In this document: positions 19,001 through 27,844 of the stretch, in pieces
Layout of the letters: each line of letters begins with the position of its first letter
How positions within the stretch are numbered: position 1 is the first letter of the stretch
Assembly (NCBI RefSeq): GCF_964021845.1
Contig: NZ_CAXHZC010000002.1
Span: forward strand, 1 to 64,000
Origin: Arcticibacterium sp964021845
Lineage (GTDB): Bacteria; Bacteroidota; Bacteroidia; Cytophagales; Spirosomataceae
DNA: 64,000 bases
Direction of reading: 5' to 3'
The notes under the pieces: model-generated
What the model saw: only the letters and a program-made list of their open reading frames with translations
Databases searched by the model: none
Told to the model about the DNA's origin: nothing
Made by a program: the position numbers and the translations under genes

Positions 19001-19424
19001 CATAGGTTCTCAAAGTGGATCCAATACTTTAGCTCTGAGAAGCCCATTAGTAGAAGCAAATAAGTTTGACGACTCAAAAGGCACCATGGATTTTGATGTA
19101 CCCGACCTAGGCGAGGTAGTAGTAGCCACAGGAGATAACACTTGGATAAAATACAACAGCTTAGACCTAACAGGAATTTCTACCGTTAAACTACTGGCAT
19201 TGGGAATGGCAGGCCAAACTGCTGGCGGTATAGCCGAATTTAGAATTGGCGGTGCAGATGGTACATTAATAGGAAAGGCAACGGTAAGAGCTACAAACAC
19301 AGCACCTATAACCGTAAAACTAAAGCGTACCAAAGGAATTAATGACTTATACGTAGTATTTAAAAATAAAGATACCAACGGCAAACCACTTTTCGGAGTT
19401 AAGTCACTGGAGTTTGGTAGGTAG
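16071..19424 (+). CDS. Secreted ThuA / soluble-glucose-dehydrogenase / PKD / cytochrome c / CBM fusion protein
   Basis: This 1117-residue exported protein has five modules. A signal peptide (1-24) precedes a ThuA/trehalose-utilisation-like domain (about 27-245, with VLVFSKTKGWRHKSI and FMGIHSATDTEYEWPWY). Residues about 265-700 are a six-bladed GSDH/PQQ sugar-dehydrogenase-like propeller (CCHTGGSIDWDSKGNLYLST). A PKD domain follows at about 702-790. A mono-haem cytochrome c domain lies at about 850-950 with CMACH near 868-872 and a distal Met region (ETAMAPHP). The end resembles a family 6-type carbohydrate-binding module (ELRIGGADG-like, then GINDLYVVFKNK). It probably oxidises a sugar at the cell surface and passes electrons to its own haem. 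The substrate and whether PQQ is bound are inference. Confidence 0.85.
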   Translation: MKINIKQLLLLPVLLCTMLSIGMAQNQKVLVFSKTKGWRHKSIEPGKAFFAKIGKEENLDMIFSENAEDMNEDNLKQFSAVVFLNTTGNILDHRQQAEFERYIQAGGGFMGIHSATDTEYEWPWYNKLVGGYFESHPGGTVSNIQSGKMTVEDNSHPATKHLPKTFEREDEFYSFKSLQNDLIKVLITVDEDSYEQGTNGDWHPMSWYHEFDGGKSFYTNYGHVFSTFETEEPMQKHMLEGLKSVLADKLDYSKSYSLKAPEENRFVKTVLASNLNEPTELAAMPNGKVILVERRGDVKVWLPEKEEFKTANSLDVFSTYEYGLMGIGLDPNFKRNNWVYIYYTPNTEAHNEQYLSRFTYDQEKDELDMASEKVMLKVKIKGDGCCHTGGSIDWDSKGNLYLSTGDDTNPFASDGFAPIDFRDGREGWDALSTAGNTNDLRGKVLRIKPTKEGSYTIPQGNLYPEGIPNTRPEIFVMGCRNPYRISVDKKTDRLYWGDVGPDAGKTVEGRGTEGLVEFNQTTEPGFFGWPIVVGNNRAYNKYNFETKVSGEPYDVLKPVNDSPHNTGLTNLPPAREPLMYYGYGASEDYPLFGKGGCNPMAGPVYHSEDFRENESMFPSYYDDKLFLYEWIRDWIMVVTLDKDGKYSSMEPFMPSTHFNHPMDMTFSKDGVMYLLEYGPKWSAQNEEATLTRIDYNAGNRPPSVKIAADKATGKAPLATSFSTDGTIDYDGDDLSYAWNFAGGAENSTEQNPTVIFKTPGEYVATLTVTDALGSSAKESLIIKVGNEIPDVNISVKGNQSFYLGSAPISYNVKVNDIEDGTIGKGINSQDVVVSIDYLVGYDKNAIAIGHQQNVANANGRRLIADADCMACHTLDQKSIGPNYKSIASKYPANNTNITKLTEKIISGGSGVWGETAMAPHPSLAKADAEAMVKYILSVNDEKASLPAKGVYTASAHKDKKAGAYLIQATYLDKGGDVIGSQSGSNTLALRSPLVEANKFDDSKGTMDFDVPDLGEVVVATGDNTWIKYNSLDLTGISTVKLLALGMAGQTAGGIAEFRIGGADGTLIGKATVRATNTAPITVKLKRTKGINDLYVVFKNKDTNGKPLFGVKSLEFGR

Positions 19425-19446
19425 TATTTCTCTTTGGAATAAATTC

Positions 19447-19487
19447 AAAAAAGCTCATTCAAATCTATTTGGATGGGCTTTCTTTTT
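19447..19487 (+). terminator. Rho-independent terminator after the ThuA fusion
   Basis: AAAAGCTCATTCAAAT pairs with ATTTGGATGGGCTTT (two G-T pairs) and is followed by TCTTTTT. Confidence 0.75.
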
Positions 19488-19605
19488 ATAGAAGGCGGAG
19501 AACTTTAAACTTTCCCCTCTTTACACTATACTGCAGTAAGAGTAAAATAAAATTTAGAAATAGTATATTGCTTTTGATTATAAAAGCCCACGAAGTTCCT
19601 TTCTT

Positions 19606-20808
19606 GTGATTCTAAAAAATGCTCTCTTGTTTTTTCTAAGTATGCTACTGTTTTGGCAATGCTCAAATAGTAATTTAGAAGAGCAGGCTATCAAGGAAAA
19701 GAAACGACTAAAGAAGGAGTTACTGAATAATCTTAATGTTTTTGCGGCTCTGCCAAACAAAGTTATTGACCCGAAAAACAATCCCGCCACTCCCAAAAAA
19801 GTAGCACTGGGCAAACTCCTTTTTTATGACCCTATCTTGTCTGGTGATAAAGACGTGGCTTGTGCTACCTGCCACCACCCAGATAATGGCTATGCCGAGT
19901 TTAGAGATTTGTCAATCGGCGTAAACGGCAAAGGCTTTGGCAGTAAACGAGTTTTCAAACAACCAAACAATATACCTTTTGTCAAAAGAAATGCCCATAC
20001 CATATTAAATACAGCCTTTAACGGCATTAATACTAAAAATTACTACTCTCCAGAAGATTCCCCAATGTTCTGGGATTTACGGTCAAACAGCTTAGAAGAG
20101 CAAGCTTTGCTCCCTATTAAAACCTACGAAGAGATGCGAGGCGACCATTTCTCTGAAGAAAGAATTCTTAAAGAAATAGTTACTCGGCTGAAAAACATCC
20201 CCGAATACACCGTGCTCTTCAAAGAGGCTTTTGACGGAACCAAACCTATAACCGAAGAGAACATTGGAAAGGCAATTGCAACCTTTGAAAGAACGCTATT
20301 AGCTACAGAATCTAGATTTGACCAATACATGCGAGGCGACAATAGTGCCATTTCACTTTCTGAAAAAGATGGGTTTGAAACGTTTAAAAAAGTAGGCTGC
20401 GGAAACTGTCATAATGGTCCTATGTTTTCAGACTACAAAGCTCATACACTGGGAATACCTACAAACGATAAATTAACTGCATTTGATTCCGGAATTGACA
20501 GTACTTATGCCTTCCGCACTCCAACCTTAAGAAATTTAAGATTTACGGCTCCCTACATGCATAATGGCAGTTTTAACAATTTAAAAGAAGTGCTGGAGTT
20601 TTACGAAGACATAGCCGACGGGAAAGAAAAACACGAAAAAGTAGGCCATGCTCAAATGGATACACTGGTAAACGAATTAAAATTAAAAGTGAAAGATATG
20701 GCTCCTATCATTTCATTTTTAAACACTTTAAACGACTCAAATTTCGACAAAGAAATACCTCTTAAAGTGCCCAGTGGTTTACCTGTGGGTGGCGACATTG
20801 AAATTTAG
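19606..20808 (+). CDS. Di-haem cytochrome c peroxidase (MauG/CcpA family) lipoprotein
   Basis: The GTG start gives 400 residues and retains a lipoprotein signal (LLFWQC, Cys19); the next ATG would remove it. Two haem sites are visible: CATCH at 86-90 and CGNCH at 265-269. A late TAPYMHNGSF matches the conserved Met/His region of the bacterial cytochrome c peroxidase family. The usual reaction is reduction of H2O2 with electrons from a small cytochrome. The neighbouring ThuA/dehydrogenase/cytochrome fusion, 181 bp upstream, is a plausible electron partner, but a terminator separates the two. Confidence 0.88.
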   Translation: MILKNALLFFLSMLLFWQCSNSNLEEQAIKEKKRLKKELLNNLNVFAALPNKVIDPKNNPATPKKVALGKLLFYDPILSGDKDVACATCHHPDNGYAEFRDLSIGVNGKGFGSKRVFKQPNNIPFVKRNAHTILNTAFNGINTKNYYSPEDSPMFWDLRSNSLEEQALLPIKTYEEMRGDHFSEERILKEIVTRLKNIPEYTVLFKEAFDGTKPITEENIGKAIATFERTLLATESRFDQYMRGDNSAISLSEKDGFETFKKVGCGNCHNGPMFSDYKAHTLGIPTNDKLTAFDSGIDSTYAFRTPTLRNLRFTAPYMHNGSFNNLKEVLEFYEDIADGKEKHEKVGHAQMDTLVNELKLKVKDMAPIISFLNTLNDSNFDKEIPLKVPSGLPVGGDIEI

Positions 20809-20836
20809 ACTAACCCATTAAGCCAAAGCGTGCTAC

Positions 20837-23296
20837 TTAAAACTCCTTCTCGCCAAACTCACTTGAAGGTAAATTGACCTTAGTGTCTCGCTGATTAAAA
20901 TTGAAACTTAAGTTTAGTAGGATAATATTGGTCTCCTGAATATAATTAGTGGTGGTATAAAAGTTTGCCCCAAATGTGGTAATTCGCTGCTGATTTACCG
21001 CCATATTCCCAAAAGCCATATTTTGCCACTGAGCAGCCACCGTCATCTTATGGTTCATAAAACTTTTCTTTAAAGAAAGGTTAGGCTGATAAAAACGAGA
21101 GTCTTCGCCCTGAGCAGTATTTCTGGCAGACATGTAAGACAAATTAAACTGAGTACTTAAACTTGGTGTTATTTTATAAGACAGATTTGAGTTCAATGAA
21201 TAAACCCAACCTCTGCTATCTACGTTTACGGCATTTTCAAAAAGCATTCCGTCTATCTTAAGTCGGTAAACATTACCTCCTACAAACCACTTTAACTTCT
21301 TAGAAGCGGCCCAAGTCAAGCCTAACTCTGAGCCAACCAAATTTGCCACACCAGCGTTGGTGTAAATTCTATTCAAAATAGTGTCGTTATATACGCTGTT
21401 TACCCTGTTCACTATATCAGTGATGTGCTGATGATAAAGATTCATGTACACAGAAAGCTTCTGGGCGTCCTTGCTAATTCCCACTTCTGTAATACCTATA
21501 AATTCTGGTTTAATTCTAGGGTCGCCTTGCTCCAATGTTTCAGAATGCTCTCTTTCAGGATAAGGATTTAACTCGTTATTAGTAGACCGCTGCACTCTTC
21601 TGCTATAACCGGCTTTTAATCTCCACTGCTTCCCTAGGCTATACATGATATTAGCCGATGGAAAGAAGTTTGACAGGTCAAGGTGAAAATCATCAGACTT
21701 ACCATCTTTAAAAACTCTGTCCGACTTTTCATACCGTAATCCAGAACTAAACTCTAGTTTGTCAAATTTGGCAGTATACATACCATAAAGGCCATGGATT
21801 CGGTTTTCTACGCGTATATCTGCACTGAAAGCATCATTCTGAACAAATGAGAGCTTATTACCACTTTTCTCTAAATATTTAAAAACACCATCTTGGTTTT
21901 GAAGCCTGTATTGATAACCAAAAGCTAATACTCCCACTTTTATAGGTTTCTCATAATCTACCTTTAAACGTAAGGCATTTAAAGGATTTTGCCCTGTATT
22001 AAAGGTATACTGCAGAGTATCTGCGTAGTCGAAACGATTTAAGTTTCTGTTTTGGGTATTACCATCAAGCTGAGCATTTTCTAACAAACCAGAAAGGCTT
22101 ATTGACGAACGGTCTTCAAACTTGTGTAAATAATCTAAATTATAAACCTGAAAGTCTCCAGCCTTCAAAACTTGGTTTCCATTATAATAGGAAAATGCAC
22201 TAATAGGCTCACCAGATGTAGCTCTAGCCTTTGTATTATTATAAACTATATTCGCCGTCCTATACTGTTCACGGCTACCTAAATATACGCCTGCGGTAAG
22301 CTCATTACTGGTATTGAAATAATACGTTCCGTTTGCCCTAAGGCCATAACTCTTCCTAATAAAACTTCTTTCGCCCTCACTCGGAAAAGTAGTTTTCACA
22401 TCATTTATGATAGTAAAAGCATCTCCCACTCTTCTTCCTGCTATATCATTCTGAAGGTAATTAAGACCAACATTTAGTTCTAGTTTCTCTTTTCTATAGC
22501 TCAATGTAGCATCTACACCATGCCTCTGAGGTTCTGTTTCGTTGAAATAAGCCCTTATTCTTGGTAAACCGTACTGCACATTTGTAAAAAGGCTCAAACC
22601 ATCCATTGCTCCTTTCTTAGTAACTATATTGATAATTCCTGCCTTGCCGTCTGCTTCATACCTAGCAGATGGCACAGAAATAATCTCAACTTTTTGAATA
22701 GTGTTTGCTGGAATTTGTGACAAAATAGTGACTTGGTCTAAAGCACTCGGCTTTCCGTTTACCATAATCACAAAGCCCTTTGAACCCCTTACGGAGATTT
22801 CACCCTCCACATTTATCATGACGGAAGGAATATTCTTTATCAAATCGGAAGCTGTGCCTCCTTTTGCCACCTCAAATTGTTCAGAGTCAAAAACCTGTTT
22901 TTCTAGTGTTGTCACCATATTAGGTTTTATCCCAGTAACTATAAGCGTTTCTAAAAGTTGACTAAGTGGAGCTAAGGCCAATGCTCCTAAATTGAGACTA
23001 GCATTATTTTCTCTAGTGCTAATTTTAACAGATTTTGGGGCGTAGCCCACATATTCTATCTTAATAATATAAACCTCATTGGTAGATGTTTTTATGCTAA
23101 ACTCGCCATCATCCGTACTCTGAACGCCGGCAATTAATTTGCCTTCTTTTTCAAGTTTAATAGAAGCAAAAGACAGAGGTTCATTGGTTACAGAATCAAT
23201 AACAGTTCCAGTAAGTGTGTGAAACGTTTGAGATTTTGCTGAAAAAGTGTATACAAATAATAAAACGGCAATACTTGCTGAAAAAGCTTTATTCAT
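20837..23296 (-). CDS. TonB-dependent-receptor-like outer-membrane barrel with CarboxypepD-regulatory domain
   Basis: This 819-residue protein has a signal peptide (1-22), then a carboxypeptidase-regulatory-like beta-sandwich (about 25-105: LTGTVIDSVTNEPLSFASI). A plug follows (IKNIPSVMINVEGEISVRG), then a long barrel of the OMP_b-brl_3 class ending in a short aromatic tail, GEKEF. This class transports siderophores, peptides or unknown ligands and often lacks a SusD partner, as here. It is convergent with the peroxidase gene and divergent from iorAB. The ligand is unknown. Confidence 0.85.
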   Translation of the reverse strand: MNKAFSASIAVLLFVYTFSAKSQTFHTLTGTVIDSVTNEPLSFASIKLEKEGKLIAGVQSTDDGEFSIKTSTNEVYIIKIEYVGYAPKSVKISTRENNASLNLGALALAPLSQLLETLIVTGIKPNMVTTLEKQVFDSEQFEVAKGGTASDLIKNIPSVMINVEGEISVRGSKGFVIMVNGKPSALDQVTILSQIPANTIQKVEIISVPSARYEADGKAGIINIVTKKGAMDGLSLFTNVQYGLPRIRAYFNETEPQRHGVDATLSYRKEKLELNVGLNYLQNDIAGRRVGDAFTIINDVKTTFPSEGERSFIRKSYGLRANGTYYFNTSNELTAGVYLGSREQYRTANIVYNNTKARATSGEPISAFSYYNGNQVLKAGDFQVYNLDYLHKFEDRSSISLSGLLENAQLDGNTQNRNLNRFDYADTLQYTFNTGQNPLNALRLKVDYEKPIKVGVLAFGYQYRLQNQDGVFKYLEKSGNKLSFVQNDAFSADIRVENRIHGLYGMYTAKFDKLEFSSGLRYEKSDRVFKDGKSDDFHLDLSNFFPSANIMYSLGKQWRLKAGYSRRVQRSTNNELNPYPEREHSETLEQGDPRIKPEFIGITEVGISKDAQKLSVYMNLYHQHITDIVNRVNSVYNDTILNRIYTNAGVANLVGSELGLTWAASKKLKWFVGGNVYRLKIDGMLFENAVNVDSRGWVYSLNSNLSYKITPSLSTQFNLSYMSARNTAQGEDSRFYQPNLSLKKSFMNHKMTVAAQWQNMAFGNMAVNQQRITTFGANFYTTTNYIQETNIILLNLSFNFNQRDTKVNLPSSEFGEKEF

Positions 23297-23635
23297 TTTA
23301 GGAATTATAATTTTGACGAAAATAAATTATTCACCGTATTTAACTGTCCTATGAAAGTGTAATGAGACAAAATGATCCCACTTTTGGCTAATTCATGCTC
23401 TAAAAATAAGAGGCAAACGGCCTCCTACCAATTTCCCACCCAAAATCATTTGAAACAATTAGCGAATCACTTATCCGACGCTAGCAATTTTCAAGGAAAA
23501 TTGTATTCATAAGCGACACATGCTTAGAATGAAAAGGCAAAAGAATCTTCCTTCTTATAAAATTGGTCTATTTAGACTATTGAAAAATCAATAAAAACCT
23601 TAAATTGTACAATCATTCAACCTTTTAAATGTCTT
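23297..23635. promoter_or_regulatory. Divergent intergenic region with three palindromes
   Basis: The 339-bp gap between the TonB barrel and iorA contains three short inverted repeats. They are CAATTTTC-AAG-GAAAATTG (23485-23503), GTCTA-TT-TAGAC (23566-23577) and ATTGA-AAAA-TCAAT (23579-23592). The last two lie just upstream of a TAAATTGT sequence that resembles a -7 element for iorA. They could be operators. No gene is seen here. Confidence 0.35.
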
Positions 23636-24097
23636 ATGGCAGAATTAAAACTTAAAATTAACGGTCAAGATTATCAAACAAACATTGACCCTTCTACGCC
23701 TTTGCTTTGGTATTTGCGTGAACACGCCGACCTAGTAGGTACTAAATATGGTTGCGGAATAGCTCAATGTGGTGCCTGCACAGTACACATGAATGGTAAC
23801 CCTATTCGCTCATGCGTAATGCCAATATCAGCCGTGGCAGATGCAGAAATAACTACCATAGAAGGACTTTCAGAAAACGGAGACCATCCTGTACAAGAAG
23901 CTTGGAATGAGTTAGACGTACCACAATGTGGGTACTGCCAAGCAGGACAAATGATGACTGCTTCGGCTCTTTTAAGAGATAATAAAAAACCGAGCGAAGA
24001 GGAAATTGAAGCCACTATGTCGGCTCATATATGCCGATGCGGTACGTATCATAGAATCAAAAAAGCGGTAAAATTGGCAGGAGAAAAAATGGGTTGA
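23636..24097 (+). CDS. Isoquinoline 1-oxidoreductase-type (2Fe-2S) small subunit
   Basis: This 153-residue protein has two [2Fe-2S] clusters. The plant-type site uses C40, C45, C48 and C60 (YGCGIAQCGACT), and the second uses C98, C101, C133 and C135 (CGYC and CRCG). It matches the small subunit of xanthine-oxidase-family enzymes of the IorA type and passes electrons from the molybdenum site. It has no signal, so it would be exported bound to the Tat-carrying large subunit encoded 111 bp downstream. Confidence 0.9.
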   Translation: MAELKLKINGQDYQTNIDPSTPLLWYLREHADLVGTKYGCGIAQCGACTVHMNGNPIRSCVMPISAVADAEITTIEGLSENGDHPVQEAWNELDVPQCGYCQAGQMMTASALLRDNKKPSEEEIEATMSAHICRCGTYHRIKKAVKLAGEKMG

Positions 24098-24208
24098 GGA
24101 ATGTCTGGTGACGGATATTTGATGTCGGACGCTTATTTCAGAGTAACATCCAGCATCTGACACTCAACACCTGACTTCAAAAATACTCCCTTCAAAAAAC
24201 GAAGAACA

Positions 24209-26338
24209 ATGAATAACAAAAATACAAGAAGAGGATTCCTAAAATCAGCATCTGTGCTTACAGGTGGCTTAGTGATAGGTTTCCACTCCATAAATAAGGC
24301 CGTAGCTGCAGAGTTAGTTAACCCGTCGGCCATTGGTCATGAGTTCAACTCTTTTCTGAGCATAGCTCCAAATGGAAAAATCACCATTTACTCTCCTAAT
24401 CCTGAGATTGGACAAGGGATAAAAACAGCATTTCCGGTGATTGTGGCTGAAGAGCTTGATGTCGACTTTAAGAGTGTTGATGTAGTACAAGCCAACTTCT
24501 CCGATAAGTTTGAACGACAGTTAACCGGTGGAAGTGGTGCTATTAGACACTCATGGGATAGGCTAAGAACTGCTGGTGCCACCGCCAGAGAGTTATTAAA
24601 AGAAGCTGCCGCCAATAAATGGGGCGTGGCTCTTAGCACATTGAAAACAGAAAACGGTGAAGTAATTTCTGCCAATGGCAAAAAAATAAGCTACGGCGAA
24701 CTAGTAGAAGATGCTGCTAAATTAACTCCACCTACTGATGTAAATTTAAGAGATGCCAAAGACTATAAACAAATAGGTGGCTGGCATGCTGGTGTTGACA
24801 ATAAAAACTTACTGGTAGGTAAACCACTTTTTGGTATTGATTTCAAAAAAGAAGGCATGGTCAATGCTCAAATTCAGCGACCTACTGCTTTTGGCATGAA
24901 ACTGAAGTCTTTTGATGCTACTGAAGCTCTAAAAATGCCAGGAATTATTGACGTGGTTTCATTTGACAACAATGTAGCCATAGTAGGGAAAAGCACTTGG
25001 GAAATAATGCAAGCTCGTAAAAAAGTGCACATTGTTTATGAAAAAGATGGTGATCTAGAAAGCTCTGAAGACCATGACAACATCTTCAAATCGCAGTTAG
25101 ACGATCCCAAAAGTGGCACCGAGATGCGAAAAGATGGCGACCCAGAAGCAGCTTTTGCGGCAGCTGATAAAGTGCTAGAAAGAGAATACCAATGTCCTTT
25201 CTTATCACACAGCCCTATGGAGCCTATGAATTTCTATGCCAATGTAAAATCTAATGGCACGGTAGAATTAGCAGGACCAACCCAAACGCCCGCCAGGGCA
25301 GTTGGCTCTATTTCTAAATTACTAGACATTCCTCAAGACAAAATAAGTTTAGAACTCACCAAAATGGGTGGTGGTTTTGGTAGAAGACTAGACGACGGCT
25401 ATGCTGTGGAAGCAGCTCAGCTTTCCAGCATTATAAAAATGCCTGTGAAAGTTACGTGGACAAAAGAAGACGACATTACTGGTGGGTATTACAGACCTGC
25501 CGTAAGATATAGGTTTAAGGCAGCTATCAAAGATGGACAGGTTACGGCCTTTTCTTTAAAAGGTGTAGGCTTAAATGCAGGTAACTGTACCCGTCAAGAT
25601 AATTTCCCAGCTGGTGCTATCGACAATTTATTGATAGAATCGGTAAATTATAAATCGCCAATTACCACGGGCCCTTGGAGAGCACCTATCACTAATTTCT
25701 TGGCATATGCCGAGCAATCTTTTATAGACGAAGTAGCACACACCATGGGTAAAGACCCCGTTAAGTTCCGACTTGAATTGCTAGATAAGGTAATGAAAGA
25801 CCCCGTAGGCAAAGTAAATTACGAGCCCGAAAGGTTTAAAGCAGCCATAGAATTAGCCGCCGAAAAATCTCAATGGGGTAAGAAAAAAGGTGTATCACAA
25901 GGTTTCAGTGTGTATTTCTCTCATAACTCTTATGTGGCACAAGTAGCCGAGATGAAAAAAGTGAAAGGAAAACCAGCTCTTACTAAAGTTTACGCAGTCA
26001 CAGATTGTGGTATCGTTATCAATCAGTCTGGTGCTCAAAACCAAATTTACGGTGCAGTAATAGACGGAATAGGCCATGCAATGTATGGTAAACTAAGCTT
26101 TACCAAAGGAGAGCCAGACCAGAAAAACTATGATACTTACCGACTTATCCGAATGAATGAAATACCTGAAGTGGAGGCTTATTTTGTGGATAATGGGAAA
26201 TCACCAACAGGACTTGGAGAACCTGCTCTACCTCCTACCGGCGGAGCCATCTCCAATGCCATAGCAGCAGCTACAGGAAAACGACTCTACAGTCAGCCTT
26301 TTAATCTGGAAGACAAAGAGGTGGAGAGTTATATGTAG
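24209..26338 (+). CDS. Isoquinoline 1-oxidoreductase-type molybdopterin-binding large subunit, Tat-exported
   Basis: This 709-residue protein has a twin-arginine signal (NTRRGFLKSAS, RR at 7-8, then a hydrophobic stretch). It shows xanthine-oxidase-family molybdenum-binding blocks such as GGGFGRRLDDGYAVEAA and GLGEPALPPTGGAISNA. The length is near that of IorB-type single-chain subunits, with no FAD subunit. Electrons probably pass to a c-type cytochrome in the periplasm. No maturation gene (XdhC type) is adjacent. The 111-bp gap before it contains imperfectly inverted GTC/GAC-rich words of unknown meaning. The substrate is an aldehyde or N-heterocycle by family, not proved. Confidence 0.88.
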   Translation: MNNKNTRRGFLKSASVLTGGLVIGFHSINKAVAAELVNPSAIGHEFNSFLSIAPNGKITIYSPNPEIGQGIKTAFPVIVAEELDVDFKSVDVVQANFSDKFERQLTGGSGAIRHSWDRLRTAGATARELLKEAAANKWGVALSTLKTENGEVISANGKKISYGELVEDAAKLTPPTDVNLRDAKDYKQIGGWHAGVDNKNLLVGKPLFGIDFKKEGMVNAQIQRPTAFGMKLKSFDATEALKMPGIIDVVSFDNNVAIVGKSTWEIMQARKKVHIVYEKDGDLESSEDHDNIFKSQLDDPKSGTEMRKDGDPEAAFAAADKVLEREYQCPFLSHSPMEPMNFYANVKSNGTVELAGPTQTPARAVGSISKLLDIPQDKISLELTKMGGGFGRRLDDGYAVEAAQLSSIIKMPVKVTWTKEDDITGGYYRPAVRYRFKAAIKDGQVTAFSLKGVGLNAGNCTRQDNFPAGAIDNLLIESVNYKSPITTGPWRAPITNFLAYAEQSFIDEVAHTMGKDPVKFRLELLDKVMKDPVGKVNYEPERFKAAIELAAEKSQWGKKKGVSQGFSVYFSHNSYVAQVAEMKKVKGKPALTKVYAVTDCGIVINQSGAQNQIYGAVIDGIGHAMYGKLSFTKGEPDQKNYDTYRLIRMNEIPEVEAYFVDNGKSPTGLGEPALPPTGGAISNAIAAATGKRLYSQPFNLEDKEVESYM

Positions 26339-26383
26339 TCAATTAGACTTTTGACAAAAGATTATAGACATAAGACTTTTTGG

Positions 26384-26415
26384 AATCCTGTCCTTTTGGG
26401 CGGGATTTCTTTTTT
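26384..26415 (+). terminator. Rho-independent terminator after iorB-like gene
   Basis: AATCCTGTCC (26384-26393) pairs with GGGCGGGATT (26398-26407) through G-T pairs, followed by TCTTTTTT. The 66-residue plus ORF at 26351 spans this hairpin and is not a gene. Confidence 0.75.
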
Positions 26416-26427
26416 ACAAAGAAATAC

Positions 26428-27138
26428 TCAGACAAAATGCTTTCGGACAAATACTTTTGAGACAAACCATAATAACAGACTAAAGAACACAAACCCTAGA
26501 ATAACATATAAGCTAGTAGAAACTCCCTTTGTTGCATTTTCAATGCTTTGAAATATCCAATGCGTTGGTAAAAAACCGAAAAAGTGTTTGAAACTTTCAG
26601 GAACAAAAAAAGCAGCTATTGGTACTAACACCAACATATTTAAGGCTTTGATATAAACCATGCCTTCTAGTCTATTTTGAACTAGTGCATTTATAGTCAG
26701 CACATATACTGGCACTACCAAAGCAGCTAAAAACGAGATTGCAATATTAGCTCCAATACTAATGTCAAAGAATGGCTGTAAGAAAAACAGAAGCACATTT
26801 AGAAAAACTGTAAAAAAGTAAGGGATAAAGAAACGTGACAGTAGGTACTCCAGCCTTGATAAAGGTACTACACCATAAACCTTTGCAACGTCAGTTTCCT
26901 TTTCGTCTATTAAAACCATGGAACTTATAAAGCAAAAAGCTTGGGTATTTTCTATCACCGCAACCACCAAAAAAAGTGGTAAATAAGGCTCCAAAAAAGA
27001 ATATTGACTTACTAAATAAGGCACTCCCCATATTATCAAAACAAACAGAACAAGAGGCAACACCAAAAAAGGCCTTAAGGAAGGGTCTCTAAAGATGATT
27101 TTAAAATCGGTTAAAGCTAATTTTAATATCTTTTTCAT
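26428..27138 (-). CDS. ABC-2-type exporter permease, second subunit
   Basis: This 236-residue integral membrane protein has about six hydrophobic segments. The N-terminus KILKLALTDFKIIFRDPSLRP has the cytoplasmic start typical of ABC-2 permeases, and the protein resembles the paired permeases annotated as fluoroquinolone-type exporters. It is the last gene of a four-gene minus-strand operon (TetR, ATPase, permease, permease), 7 bp after its sister permease. The substrate is unknown. Confidence 0.8.
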   Translation of the reverse strand: MKKILKLALTDFKIIFRDPSLRPFLVLPLVLFVLIIWGVPYLVSQYSFLEPYLPLFLVVAVIENTQAFCFISSMVLIDEKETDVAKVYGVVPLSRLEYLLSRFFIPYFFTVFLNVLLFFLQPFFDISIGANIAISFLAALVVPVYVLTINALVQNRLEGMVYIKALNMLVLVPIAAFFVPESFKHFFGFLPTHWIFQSIENATKGVSTSLYVILGFVFFSLLLWFVSKVFVRKHFV

Positions 27139-27145
27139 AAAACTA

Positions 27146-27844
27146 TTATTGATGAACCACCTTATTTTTAAACCTGTTAAAAGCTAGAAAATAGAATAGC
27201 GGAACCATGAGGAAAATAGACAAATATGAATACAAAAAACTTATTTCAGTGCCGCTAATAGCCGCATCTATTAAGCCTAAACTACCTTCTATTGGAAACA
27301 AATATTTCACAAAACCCAAGTCTATAGCTCCCAAATAATTTAATAAAGGGACATTTATAAATATCAAAAAGATAGGTACCGACATCATAGCAAACTTTAA
27401 AAAATCATTGGCATAGGTGAGCATATAAAGCCCGAGTAAAGAAGACAAAACACAAATACCAAATGAGCCTACAGTATATGATAATATATCAAAATCAAAA
27501 CCTTTTATGGAGATGGCAAGCCCTAGAGAGCAAACCAAACCTATTAATGAAATGGAGATAACCTTAGCCAAGACAATGGAATGAAGGTTTACAGGAGTCA
27601 CAAAGATGGCCGGTAAAACCTGATGCTTTATTTCAGTATAAATAGCCAAACCTATAAAAAAGAAGCCAATAACAGATGGGTCGTTTAGAACTAGTGAAAC
27701 AACCAATTTATCTAAAGAGCCCACATCTCTTAAGAAATACAATAACACTCCATATATCAGAGTCACCACAAAACTGATGGTGATAATGCTGTTTTTCTGC
27801 AAAAGCAAAAACTGCCATTTTAATTGTGTAAAAAAGCTACTCAT
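27146..27844 (-). CDS. ABC-2-type exporter permease, first subunit
   Basis: This 232-residue membrane protein has six predicted hydrophobic helices and a cytoplasmic N-terminus (FFTQLKWQFLLLQKNS). Its ATG overlaps the end of the ATPase gene by 4 bp (ATGA), indicating coupled translation. With the next permease it probably forms a heterodimeric channel driven by the ATPase encoded upstream. Confidence 0.82.
   Translation of the reverse strand: MSSFFTQLKWQFLLLQKNSIITISFVVTLIYGVLLYFLRDVGSLDKLVVSLVLNDPSVIGFFFIGLAIYTEIKHQVLPAIFVTPVNLHSIVLAKVISISLIGLVCSLGLAISIKGFDFDILSYTVGSFGICVLSSLLGLYMLTYANDFLKFAMMSVPIFLIFINVPLLNYLGAIDLGFVKYLFPIEGSLGLIDAAISGTEISFLYSYLSIFLMVPLFYFLAFNRFKNKVVHQ

Noticed and set aside
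26351..26551. 66-residue plus-strand ORF
   Set aside because: It spans the terminator of the molybdenum enzyme gene and overlaps the ABC permease on the other strand, with no protein features.
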